Source of the DNA: Anaspis maculata
Taxonomy: Eukaryota; Arthropoda; Insecta; Coleoptera; Scraptiidae
Assembly (NCBI GenBank): GCA_949128115.1
Contig: OX421964.1
Coordinates: 45,610,601 to 45,674,600, forward strand
Direction: 5' to 3'
DNA: 64,000 nt
Below, piece by piece: positions 46,270-58,491 of this stretch. Below the pieces are notes generated by a model that was not told the origin of the DNA, made no database searches, and was given only the letters and a program-made list of their open reading frames with translations. Each line of letters opens with the position of its first letter. Position 1 is the first letter of the stretch. The position numbers and the translations under genes are program-made.

Positions 46270-47925
46270 ATAAAAATAAGTGCAAAATTCCAAATTTGAC
46301 AGTTACGTTCCAATTGTTCATCTGAACCAAGTCTAGGTTTAAAAACTCAATAAATTCGGTTGAAAAAAGCAAGAGTCCAATACACAGCGGCTTCAAACTG
46401 CGAAAATTTCGAATTTGACAAATGTGTTTCGATTATCCATCGTGACTAAGTCTTTGTTCAAAATCTCAATATAATCTGTTGAAAAATACAAAAGTTCAAT
46501 ATGACAGCCTTGCGAATGTCAAAATGGCAGATTTGACAGATGCATCTCAATTAATTGTCTACTTCAAGTAGGTAAAGGTTTGAAATATCAATCGGATAAG
46601 TTGAAAAATACAAATGTTCAATATGGCGCCCTCTTGAAACGTTAAGAATCAAAATTTGACAGATGCATTTCCATTGTCAACTTCAAGTGGGTATAGGTTC
46701 AAAATCCCAATCAGATCAGTTGAAAAATGCAAAAGTTCAATTTGGCGGCCTCTGAAACGTCAAAAATCAAAATTTGACAGATGCATTTCGATCGCCAACC
46801 TCAAGTAGGTGTAGGTGTAAAATCTCAATCAGATCAGTTGAGAAATGTGAAAGTTCAATATGGCGGCCTTTTGAAACGTCAAAAACCAAAATTTGACAGC
46901 TGCATTTCAATTGCCAACCTCCAAGTGGGTAAAGGTTGAAATCCCAATCAGATCGCTTGAAAAATACAACAGTTCAATATGGCGGCCTGTTGAAACGTCA
47001 AAAATCAAAATTTGACAGATGCATTTTGATCGCCAACCTCAAGTGGGTGTAGATTTAGAATCTCAATCAGATCGGTTGAACAATGCAAAAATTCAATATG
47101 GCGGCCTCTTGAAACGTCAAAAATCAAAATTTGACAGATTTGTTTTGATCGCCAATTTCAAGTGGCTATAAGTTCAAACTCCCAATCAGATCAGTTGAGA
47201 AATGTGAAAGTTCAATATAGCGGCATCTTGAAACGTCAAAAATCAAAATTTGACAGCTGCATTTCGATCGCCAACCTCCAAGTGGGTATAGGTCCAAAGT
47301 CCCAATCAGATCGGTTGAAAAATGCAAAAGTTCAATATGGCGGCCTGTTGAAACGTCAAAAATCAAAATTTGACAGATGCATTTTGATCGCCAACCTCAA
47401 GTGGGTGTAGATTTAGAATCTCAATCAAATCGGTTGAACAATGCAAAAATTCAATATGGCGGCCTCTTGAAACGTCAAAAATCAAAATTTGACAGAGTCG
47501 TTTTAATCGCCAATCTCAAGTGGCTATGGGTTCAAATTCCCAATCAGATCAGTTGAGAAATGTGAAAGTTCAATCTGGCGACCTCTTGAAACGTCAAAAA
47601 CCAAAATTTGACAGCTGCATTTCGATTGCCAACCTCCAAGTGGGTATAGATCCAAAATCCCAATCAGATCGGTTGAAAAATGCAAAAGTTCAATATGGCG
47701 GCCTGTTGAAACGTCAAAAATCCAAATTTGACAGATGCATCTTGGTTGTCCAACCCAAGTGGGTATAGGTTCTTGATCCCAATCGAATAGGTTGAAAAAT
47801 GCAAGAGTTAAATATGGCGGCTTTTCGAAACGTCAAAAATCGAAATTTGACAGATGCATTCAGACAATCTTCTTCAAGTTGGCAAAGGTTCAAAATCCCA
47901 ATCGGATGTTGTGGTAATGATGATA
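46270..47925 (+). repeat. 119-bp tandem array with trimer superstructure
   Basis: GAAACGTCAAAAATCAAAATT recurs at 46753, 46873, 46992, 47111, 47230, 47350, 47469, 47588, 47708 and 47827, steps of 119-120 bases, with about four more diverged units before 46753. Units beginning with CTGTTGAAACGTC recur at about 46990, 47348 and 47706, so three monomers (358 bases) form a higher-order unit. Most monomers carry AATATGGCGGC. The open frames (82 codons) repeat with the array and are not genes. Confidence 0.85.
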
Positions 47926-49225
47926 GAAAAATGTCATGTAACGATTTCCGCTTTCATCATTACATTTACTCGCGAAAACGTCCATAACTGTCAGCATCAT
48001 TCCAACGTATTTAAAAGCACTCGCGAAAAATAGGCCCGAATGGTTCGCGACAAATCGCCTTGAAGGTGTGCCGTCACTGCTGTGACATTACATTGACATT
48101 TGCAAATAGCACAACACAACTGCGACCTATGACTGCGACGCTCATTAATTGTTGCCGATGTTTGTAGTGATATTTTGGAAAATTTGACAAGAAAAACTCC
48201 GAAACAAGAACGCACATCTAAACACGAACCCTTTCTTGAGGTGTAGCCAAAAGGTCCGATGGAATTATCATGGATTCCGTAGAAAACAAGTCGCGACAAG
48301 GAACCCCTGTAACCGACATGAACTTTGCTCTGGCGGGCCGAAAAGGCCCCTTTATCGAAATGTGAAGCCGCTGGAAATTGCAAATAAATTGTGAGTACCC
48401 CCCAGATGTGTTCTGTCCCCAAATCAACATCAACTTATCTGTTTTTTGTGAAATTACTCCGTCAACGTCAGACACGGCCCGCGAAATCTAAGCGAAATGC
48501 CTTATTATTTGAAGGAGACCTTGTGTTTCTGGTGCCTGGCAAACGCCCACGGGTCTCCTGGACCGCTACGGTAACATTTCGTACCCTGACAGGGTCATTT
48601 TTTCCAAAAGCACTGTTGAAATGCCCCGAGGTGTTGTGTTTTCCCAAAACCCAGAGCGTCAATTTGACGTTTCTGTCACTTTGGCCGTGCCGTGTTCCAA
48701 TTTCAACATTTTTCGGCTAAACAAGAAAAGCCCCGCCAAATGGCCCGCAACGGACGAAACCGAGCCCCCGGAAACCCCCCGGTCGGCTTTTCACACCAAA
48801 TTTCTCGAAATTCTCCCCGAAAAGCCGAATTTTTGCCGCTAAAACGTAACAAGATGTTTGGAATGGAATACTCGAAGCGGCGGTTCCCTGGAAAAAATTG
48901 GAATGAATTATGAATTTTCGAAAAATCCCCTCAAATTCGGCAGAAATTTTGGAAATTTTCCATCGTCAACTTGTATTGCGGTTCGTTTGCGAAATTTTTT
49001 TAAAAAATACCCCGTCAAAATCCGACGTCTGGTTTTCACAAACTCCTGCCAGACGTCGTTAAGTTTTCACACGGGTTAGTTTAGGGTGATGATCACCTCT
49101 CTTCATCACACGTCATTTTCGGCCCGTGGTCCGAAAGTGACATTATTTTCCAACCTGTCAGGAATTATTCACATTCCAACTTGTTAAAAGTTAGGAATGT
49201 ATCGATTGCTAACTCATTGTGTGTA
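47926..49225. other. No gene recognised
   Basis: Somewhat GC-richer sequence with overlapping frames of 70-141 codons on both strands but no recognisable motif and no conserved splice pattern that I can support. It could hold a decayed element. Confidence 0.4.
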
Positions 49226-49336
49226 ATAGTATATTACATACCGAGGCGGGAAGTGCTCCATTACTGCTGAGAGCAAGATGCTCGAAGCAGGAATGAAGCA
49301 ATTACCGCCGAGAGTATGTATGTACACTATTTTATT
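49226..49336. repeat. GAGGCGGG hairpin repeat, copy 3
   Basis: AATAGTATATTACATACCGA...GGCGGGAAGTGC pairs imperfectly with GCAATTACCGCC...GTATGTATGTACACTATT. It has the same arrangement as 3886-4016, including the TTCACAACCATT sequence directly after it. Confidence 0.7.
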
Positions 49337-49637
49337 CACAACCATTCTCATCACTTTAACTAGCAAATAAATAGAAATTTGTTTGGCTCCATTGTATTTA
49401 TTTTTCATTAATTTATTAATTATTATTATTTTCATGTTCATCCTCATTTTCCTGGGGCCCTGGAGTCCAGGACCAGTCTTAGACAAATTTAAACACAACG
49501 GCCGGTCCGGTATACTTGTTTATGTCACTTTTATACCACTTTAGCTGGTTAAAATAAAGATTTGGAGTTCAAAATAGTGAATTAGGCTATTAAAGTCATC
49601 AATCATATCATAAACATCATATACCATAATAATAACT

Positions 49638-50192
49638 GGCACCATTAACGTGTACACGACAACTTGACGCGGGACAACTTGACGCCGGGAATTTTAAAGC
49701 GGCCGACTTGACGCCAGGACAACTTGACGCCAGGACAACTTGACGCGGGACAACTTGACGCCGGGACAACTTGACGCCGGGACAACTTGACGCCGGACAA
49801 CTTGACGCCAGGAATTTTAAAGTAGCCGATAGCCGACTTAACGTCAGGACAACTTAACACCAGTTGGAGCTATAGGACCCCGAGTATTACATGAAGGCAC
49901 AAAGGTGCTTACTTAAGTTACGGGCACCATTAACGTGTAGACGACAACTTGACGCGGGACAACTTGACGCCGGGAATTTTAAAGCGGCCGACTTGACGCC
50001 GGGACAACTTGACGCCAGGACAACTTGACGCGGGACAACTTGACGCCGGGACAACTTGACGCCGGACAACTTGACGCCAGGAATTTTGAAGTAGCCGATA
50101 GCCGACTTAACGTCAGGACAACTTAACACCAGTTGGAGCTATAGGACCCCGAGTATTACATGAAGGCACAAAGGTGCTTACTTGAGTTACGG
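49638..50192 (+). repeat. GACAACTTGACGCC minisatellite in two large units
   Basis: Fourteen to nineteen-base units (GGGACAACTTGACGCC and variants) repeat about ten times per block. Two blocks, starting GGCACCATTAACGTGTA at 49638 and 49923, form a tandem pair 285 bases apart. Each closes with TTAACACCAGTTGGAGC...GGTGCTTACTT. There are no unique spacers. Confidence 0.85.
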
Positions 50193-51170
50193 AAGCAAGG
50201 GAAAAACGCAAGGAAATCGAAGATAGACCTTCGAATACCAAACAAAGGCACAAGAGTGCTTACTAAATGTAGATGGAAAAAATGCAAGGGAACTCAGCAG
50301 AGGTTCAAACTTCAAACACCATTGATCATTGAAGGCACAATGGGGTCCAGTGGGGCTATGAGCAACACAGCAAAAAAGAGATTTTTCGGCATATGAGGAC
50401 ACAAGCGGACCAAGTAAAGGGCTTTGAATACCAGACGAAAACACAAGTGTGCTTTCGATTGCTTGAAAGCTTCCTGAGACACGGAAAATTGCGAGGGAGC
50501 TCATCAGGACTTCAAAAGACATTGAAAGCACAAGGGGGCCCAATAGTGCTTTGGATTACACAAGAAGGCAAAAGGGGCTCACGGGAATTCTAAACACGTA
50601 AAAAAACATAGGGAGACTCACCAGGGCTCTAAACGGTACTTGAGGTTGAAGACACACGGGGGTTCCAAATGTTACACGAAGACACAAAGGTGTTTACTAA
50701 AGCTTCGAAAGCGACAGAAAAATGTTAGGGGACTCAGCAGGGCTTCAATCGACATTGAAGAAACAAGGGAGCCAGTAGGGCTTTAAGAATCTAAGAAGGC
50801 ACAAGGAGGCTTACTAAAATTCTGGAGGGGCGAAAAATCATGAGAGGCTTGGAACAAGAGTGTCCAATTGGGTTCTGAATAAGGGTGCTTACAACGCCAT
50901 ATGGAGACAAAAAGGGTAGATACTACGATTCCTAAAGCAACATGAACACTCAAGGGGGCTCATCAGGGCTCAAAACGATATATAAATACACAAAAGGATC
51001 CACTGGAATTTCGAGTTAACACAGCAAGACAAAATGGGAGCTGCTTGAGCTTCGAACATAGGAAGACATAAGGGGGCTCCTCAGAACTCCGAACACCTCA
51101 AGTAAACACAAGAGAGTTCATCGGGGCTCGAAATGACACAAAAAGACACGAGGGCTCATCGGGGCTCCAA
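50165..51170 (+). repeat. ~300-bp higher-order tandem repeat (short array)
   Basis: The plus strand carries the reverse complement of the 31.4-33.7 kb unit: GGAAAAATGCAAGGGGGCTC-type modules, AGGGCTTCAA(A/T)(A/C)GACATT, AAGGCACAAGGGGGC and GGAATTCTGAAA. Three to four decayed copies lie between the minisatellite and 51170. Confidence 0.65.
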
Positions 51171-51349
51171 TTGACAAGGAACTTAAGAACTACAAAATCT
51201 GAGAAGACAGATTGTGTAACAGACGTAACAGCCGACCTTGGCCTGCGGTAACTTCAACCTCTTCTGACATTAATTCCCTGAAACTTCCTCTACGAAACGG
51301 CCATTTTCCCCAATAAGGTCAATCACCTATAGTGGTTGTGAATAAAAGT

Positions 51350-52353
51350 GTTTCCCAAATCTTAATTAACGAAAAAGTCAGTTCTACTCAAATGCTATAC
51401 GAACGTAAGCAAATGAGACAGGCAGAACAAAGGCTGCATTTCATCACTGCTTGTAGATTTATATCTGAATAAGAGAGGTGTTGAACTTTTCACCATTTCA
51501 GCAAAAGTGTCGATGCTAATGATTAACTAACTCGCACAAATAAGTATACATGCAACCTTTCTGGCTTCATTTAACATTTAACATAATATTCACCCTTTAC
51601 GATTTTATGGCTGGGTCACGACCCGGAAACGTAAAAAAGCCGGATTTGCCTGCCAGCCTGCTGGAGCAGCATCATTTGTCGCCTTTTGATGGTGTACGCT
51701 AGCCTGGTGGTGTTGTTCAGTGTTCACTTCTTATTCACGATGCTCCCGTTATAGCAACAATGGAGGCGACATGCCCGACGACGATCGCTTATCTTAATTC
51801 CATATTAATCGTATGGACTCCTCCGTTGTCGTTTTCTTCCTTCAGCATTCTTTATCCGTGATTTATAGCACCTTGCACGAGGAAAGCGACAAGTTGCCGG
51901 GCAAATATCGTATCGGAGTGTAAATCACCATCACAAGAAGCAAGCCGAGAGAAGTCCGAGAAAGAGAGAGGGCAAGGCAACCCATAGCCAACCAGCCACT
52001 CTGGCCGTCATATTACTGTAATTGTTATTTTACCATTGCCGTAACGCCACTAATGACAGTTATTATGACAATAAAAGCACACCAAACACTTCCCTCCATT
52101 ACGCCACGCCGCCATCTAAGAGGTTCGAAACACTGCCAAGTAGTCACGACGTTTCATAATAAGAGTTTGCTGAAATTCATCAACTTCAACCTGGTGGATG
52201 TTGACCGATATCTTATGCCGCGCGGGAAGAGTGATGGGTGCAATTATTTTTCAGACCGCTACCACAGATTGGTGTCTTGTCGTGAAATTGCGATTGTGTC
52301 TTCCGTCACACGGAGGCAGTACAATTTCTCTGTAGCACAGGTCAAAAAAGGTC
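51350..52353. other. No gene recognised
   Basis: About 1 kb of unique-looking sequence. A 102-codon frame at 52053-52361 has no family motif. Confidence 0.45.
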
Positions 52354-52361
52354 GCAAATGA

Positions 52362-53439
52362 CAGTGGCGCAGCCAGGATTTAGCCATGGGGGGGGCTAAC
52401 GAAAGCGAGCGGAGCGAGCTGCGCCAAAGGCGAACCCCCCTCCGGAAAAAGGGCCTTGGTCATCCTAATTTTGAGTATAATTATTGTGGTACCAATGTTA
52501 CCTACCTTAAATTGAAGTAGGTATTAAATTCAGTATTCCCCGGGCACAGAATAGCCCCCGGGTTTGCGGGAAAATGACAGTAATAAATGGTAGTAATGAC
52601 ACTTGCAAACTGACAGCTGAGCTGCGCGCACGTAGAAACGTCATACACGATCGTCGAGACGATCGTTCGGCACATACAAACGATACGGCCGAACGCAGCT
52701 GTTCACGAAATACGGTTTTTCGTGCTCTTGTTAGATCTATCGATAGTGACAATCTGAACGATAATCGTTCGCTAACGACTCGTTAGCTGGCAGTCTGAAC
52801 GATAATCGTTCGCTAACGAGTCGTTAGTGAACGAGAAGTTACAAAATAAGCCTGATAGGTAGGTGAGTATACTTGCTTAAGAACAGAGTTATATCGGTAA
52901 AATAAGCGTTGTGGAATCATTAATCCCTGTGGGTTCATTCCTTGACAGAATCTTACCATTTAGCTCTCTCTTGAAAGCTACAAGGATGCAGTTTGGTTTG
53001 AGCCCATTGGCATTTCCAAAATCGAAAAATATCTTTTTTTATTCTTGGATGAATGATTGATTTTTGAATTTTGGAAATGCCAATGGGCTCAAACAGAAGT
53101 GCATCCTTGTAGCTTTCGGGAGATACCTAAATGGTGAGATTCTGTCAAGAAATAAACCCACAGGAATTGATTCCGCAACGCTTATCTTACCAATTCAACT
53201 CCGTCCTTAAACCGGAAGAGTTTCTCTCTCCGCACCAATTGAAAAAAAACGTGCAATCCAATCGCAGTGCAACTCTCACACAGAGAGACTAATGATCTAT
53301 TTTCTAAATGATAAAGAAGATAACAGTCGAACACAATAATTTTTTTATTTTGTTCAAAATTTTTCATTGCTTCGGTGAAAAAGCGAGACTGTCTGGGGGG
53401 GGCTATAGCCCCCTAGCCCCCCCCTTGGCTGCGCCACTG
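52362..53439. mobile_element. hAT-type MITE with perfect 8-bp target duplication
   Basis: The ends CAGTGGCGCAGCCAGG and CCTTGGCTGCGCCACTG are flanked by GCAAATGA on both sides (52354-52361 and 53440-53447). CAGTGGCG(C/T)AGCCAGG is a terminus common among hAT elements. The interior has no transposase. It holds two direct copies of GAACGATAATCGTTCGCTAA (52756 and 52798) and a nested palindrome (about 52890-53195, pairing across the T-rich centre at 53035). Confidence 0.9.
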
Positions 53440-53447
53440 GCAAATGA

Positions 53448-56400
53448 TAAAAACGGTGGAATACTTACATAACCTAATCGCACAAAAAAACGAGTGGAAA
53501 CTTCGACTTGGGGTTAGAGGCCCCAAACCCGGAGACTCCAACTCCGGAGTAAGCCACAAACCTGTACAATTGGCGAAGGAGCCACTCGAGAGCTTGCCGT
53601 ATTCCAAGCGAAAGCTGCTGGACTTCTTACAACTCTCGCTCAAATAGAGGAATCTTTCAAAAACTTTGTAAACTATGCATATTTATTGGTCAGAATGGTT
53701 TATTATAATAAGCTGACCGATTGTTATCAAATAGGCGTCTATATGTCGAGTAAAACTCTATAAGGGAAAAACAATCTCGATAATATCGAGTTGTTATGTT
53801 GAACCGTTTGGAAGATTTGGACGATTTGGCTACGAAGAAAAATCTACTGGGAAAGAAAAAAACGGAAAATGAAAAAACCGACTAGAAATAAAGCGTCCGT
53901 CGTACTCCGCATGGCAAGGATTGTAAAAAGGAATGCGTGTCTTTCAGAAACCTATAGCTGATGGAGAATCCGGAGCATGTTCCGGGTAGGTGCAACCCGC
54001 GCTTTGCGATAATATACAGCAAACATTTCCGATCTTCATTCAATGCTAAGATAATACTTTACACTGACCTTTACCAAGCAGACAAACCTTCCTACGACGG
54101 AATTTATCGCGCGCAAAGAATATACCTACATCTTGATAACAATTGATAGTTTCATTATTATTTGATTCCCACAATTCCTATTTGGGTAAAGGAGGTGGAG
54201 CCATTCCTGTCAATGGCTTTCCAATGACACCTTAACGATGATTTAGTGGCATCTCCCTGATGGCCATCAGCAAAAATTCCCAATCGATACCGACCGAAGA
54301 TAATGGAGAAATGCTAATTAGAATATCGCTCCGGCATATAATTTATACGTTTAGCTTTGATTTTTTAACCATTCTCAAGATAATAATACATATATATTAT
54401 ATTTATATATTGATATCGTTAGCTCGTATTACATCCTAACAACCGCTAGTTGTGTTGACCTTTAAGGCCCATTGTGCGCGCTCGTAAAAATGTCAAGTGT
54501 AAGAATTTCCATTCAATAATGCATTACATTTGAAAAATTCATCGCGCATGATGGTGTGAGCAACCAATGGCATGAGACAGCGACTTGGGTGTCCGAGTCT
54601 TGAGGTGTAAAAAGTGGAAACCCAAAGCGCAAAGCGTTTCCAATTACCTACTAAATGTGATGTTGATTATTTGTCAACATCGTTTCCTTGCGATGTATCA
54701 CTCATTATATTCGAGTTTTATGTAAATTTCCACAGCATAAGCTTGTGCTGATTCTTGACAGTATGATTTTGAGCCTTTGCTATGAACCTGTAGGAAAGTA
54801 TCTGAACAGGATTCGTATATTAACGGAAAAAATAAATACAGGGTGGCAAAATAGGAACACAGCACCTAGCATCCATTAGTGTAAGAGTAGCGTAACGTAA
54901 TATACTGTAATGTGTTTGTGAGAAAGACATGAGCCCCGTTATGGGTTCGCCAAAAAAATAGCACCGCTGGCGCTGTGAAGATAATGATTATTGAAAGAGC
55001 CTATATTATATGAACCTATATACCTGCTGATCACAAAAACGGCCACCGGCTGGATGGTAGCCAGCCTTAGCTCTTTAAAGCAAAAAAGAAATTGTATGTG
55101 TTCGCTTTAAAATATAAAAAATATCTTTTTCATGAAAAAAGCTAGAAAGCGAAGGGGCGATTTATCATAAAGTCGTAAGGTGAACCGTGACCAACAGCTT
55201 CTTTGATATGTTTGGTATCATTTTCAATCAAATAGTACATTCTTGTTCAACAAGTGGGTGTGAAATTCTGATAGAGACGTGTTTAAACCGGCTTTAGTAA
55301 CATGATTTTTTCCACCCTCAAATTTGATGTTTTGTAGCTCTAGTTCCATCAGTGTCCAATATATTTCTAACTATGATTTTGATTTAGACAGTTGGTTTGG
55401 GCTATTTCACACCCAAATGTCATTCGCTGAATTCTTTTCCTGTTCTTACAAAGTCTTAAGATGTATCATGTCAAAGCTTGATTTGACGAAACGTGCTATT
55501 TCACAAGAAAAATTAGGCTACGATCAAAATGTATCTTTGAGTTGGTACTTCACTCATTTTGAGGTTAAGGCATAGAAATAGTTTTCTTTATTAAACAAAA
55601 TCAAAAAAACCGACCTCCCACAGAAAAAATGCCAAGCCTTGGATAGATGCGGGGACTTTTGGTATGTTGTTCCCTTTCAAATTCTGAAGGAATTCGCAAA
55701 TTTTCAGATTTTCCTTGATTTATTCCGGGTTAAAACCTGTTCTGTCTAGGCTACTAGGGAAAAACAATGCATTGAGAATATGGCCTATACTATGAATAGC
55801 TGCACGCTAGAGCTGAAGGCCCCAGTTTCTAGGGTCGGTTTTGACCAAGAGGAGGTGTGAAATCAGAACAGTGTACATCAGATTGACTCTGGTGTATTAA
55901 CAATTGAACGATAGAGAAAATACAAATCTACAGGGTCATGGTACTACGATACGGCTAAAGGCCTACTACTGACTACGAATAGAAAGTAAATTCCTCAACC
56001 AGCTACGTGATGATCCTAGAATGACTACCACTGAGTATGACTATGAGGAACATGTGACTTCTTTAGCATCGTGCAGGGTTCTTTAATAGGGTCCATGACC
56101 TTGAGACGGCATCCTCACAGCTAAACTGCTCAACAAATATGTTGTCGCGAAGTAAAAATTGGTCCGACTTTGGACCACAATAACTTTTGAATGACACGAA
56201 CCTTTCCGATTCTGTTTTAGCTGTAAGTAAGTTCCAGTCTTTCCGTTATCCACCTTCAGGAGGTGAAGGTCAGGGAGGTTCATGTAAAATATCTGATATG
56301 TAATGGGTGAAATGTAAAACAGTGCAAAATTCTAGCAAATTCAACGGAGCCCCATTTCCAAAAAATTTTTCTCTCGAATGCAAATAAAAGGATCATAAAG

Positions 56401-57650
56401 CGTAATGTTTTGGTTTGTGCCCAGTTTAGAAGTTTTTGAAATCGGGAGTCTGGTTCTGACTTTATGACTTCTTCTCTTGGAGGATGCTGATTTATCCTAT
56501 CGCTACAAGGAAGACTCTGATGTGACTCTGATGATGGGAGGTTGCAATTCACGAATATTGTTTCTGAAACAGCTCTCAGCAACTTAACTTGCAGGCCATC
56601 AGGGATACCTTGATCAAGGCCCCAACAAGGGGGCCCATTCAAAATGGCCGACACAGGTTTTTTCTTAAAAATTAAATTCTACCAGATTTTTACAATTTCA
56701 CATTTGAACCAAGCTTTCTTTGTGATTTTGACCTGAACTTGATGCTGATGGTCAATTTCAGTTTTTGATGATGACAGCCTTCTTAGAGGATTCACAACAG
56801 CAATACAAAATGGATCACTTTTTTTTCTAATATTTGCCACAAGTCACAATTCAGTGTTTGTAACCGATAATAATGTGAAAATTCATGGCAGATGTTTTTG
56901 TTCTTCTTGGCTTATCACGATAAGGGACTTTTGCTCTATTCCATATCATTGCTACATTCCGGGAATCCAGATAATGGATTAATGAGAAACCTTTTAAGTA
57001 ACTTATGATACAGCAAATTGAAGGTGATGTTATGTTTTCTTTGAAAAATATTCTCTTTTCTCAACTACTTCCTAATAATTTTCCAAAATTCTCTTAATTG
57101 GGGGGATGAGGAGCTGAAGATGAAAATTTGGCAAAAATTCAGATGTCTCTCTCGAAATAAAAAAATGACTTATTTAGCTCAAAAAATTTATTTATCAAGA
57201 ATCGAGCGTTGGTAAGGAAAAACTTTCCAACAATTGGAGTATTAGAGATATTTCAGAAGAGTTGGGGTTGGTTTAAAATTTTTCAAAATATGTTTGACAG
57301 GAAGAAAATTTAATTACCTTCCATTTGATGGTAATTGGACAAGATAACAAGATAGGTAATAGATACTTTTTGAAATTTTAAAGTAGGATAAAGTGAGAGT
57401 GAAGGGGTTGAAGACTAAAATTATTTGCAATATGTGTCCTAGATGGTCCCCCTTCAACTAGAAGCGACCTGTTTCTGCGTCTTTCTGGACAAAAAAAATT
57501 GCAGCGAAAAATCTGGGGTGAGAAATTTGAAAATAAGCAGCCTAGGTATATGTATAAAATAACAGGTTTCGCAGTTTCCGATGCTGTCTGTGGGAAATAC
57601 CGTACACATGCCTAGAGGGCCTTGATATATCGCAGTCAACGTGTTATATG
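53448..57650. other. No gene recognised
   Basis: About 4.2 kb with short frames only. A possible MITE terminus (ATACAGGGTGGCAAAATAGG, 54838) has no partner. A 124-codon minus frame at 56280-56654 shows no known motif. Confidence 0.45.
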
Positions 57651-58491
57651 GACAGGGAGCTGGGCCTCAAAACTTACGTCATAAAGGTATATGATTTCAA
57701 CTCTGTAGGTATAATCTGCGTTGATAAGGTTGTTGAAAATTTCTTTGTTTTAGATGTCAGACCGGGGGCTTTAGGCTGGTATAGGCTTGTCAATTTTCAA
57801 AAAATGTCAAAAATTTACGTCATAAGATACATGAATGAAACCAACGGGCTTTTGTGCAAGAACATCCCCTTAATCAAAAAGCGGGTCATGAGACAAAATT
57901 TTTGGGGGCTTTCGGTTCATAAGACAAGTTTGAAATTTTCAAAAAAGGCTAAAATTTACCTCGTTCTGGAGATTTCTCCTTTGACAAAATTTGAAGAATA
58001 AAAAACGATTCTTACATGATTTTTCACGTGGGCTTCGAATCTGTTCACAAAATTTTTTAACGGTACATCGAAAACTTTTCCTCAAATCGTACACCCTGTA
58101 TTTTAACATAGAATTCGATTCCGTCTTTCATCGTGATTACAAACATATATCACACTTAGTGGGTTAGTCAACAAAACGCCTGTGAAAAAAAAAAATTTGG
58201 TCTTTTTTTGAAAATTTCAAACTTGTCTTATGGACTGAAAGCCCTCAAAATTTTTGTCTTACGACCAAATTTTCGACTAAGGGAATGTTCCCACACAAAA
58301 TCCAGTTGGTTTCATTCATGTACCTCATGACGTAAATTTTTGGTCATTTTTTTGAAAACTGACAAGCTCATACCAGCCTAGAGCCCCCGGTCTGACATGT
58401 AAGACAAAGCAATTTTCATCAATGCACATTAAACCTACAGGGTTAAAATCATGTATCTATGACGTAAGTTTTGAGGCACCAGCTCCCTGTC
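57651..58491. mobile_element. 0.84-kb inverted-repeat element
   Basis: GACAGGGAGCTGGGCCTCAA (57651) and its mirror ending at 58491 begin arms that pair inward for about 330 bases each: AAACTTACGTCAT, GTCAGACCGGGGGCT, TTTACGTCATAAG and ACAAGTTTGAAATTTTC. The centre near 58080 is unpaired. A TA lies outside the right end; the left flank is degraded. The 117-codon frame at 57648-58001 is a by-product. Confidence 0.75.

Larger units (their letters stand above)
49330..51349. mobile_element. TIR element with minisatellite and higher-order repeat
   Basis: Bounded by TTTTATTCACAACCA (49330) and TGGTTGTGAATAAAA (51333-51349), the same ends as 4011-4551. The first 310 bases match the 4-kb copy. After that come a GACAACTTGACGC minisatellite and about 1 kb of the ~300-bp higher-order repeat, neither present in the 4-kb copy. 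No transposase is present. Confidence 0.5.

Noticed and set aside
49638..50192. CRISPR-like array of short direct repeats
   Set aside because: The repeats are directly joined or separated by other repeat variants; there are no unique spacers, and the context is eukaryotic.
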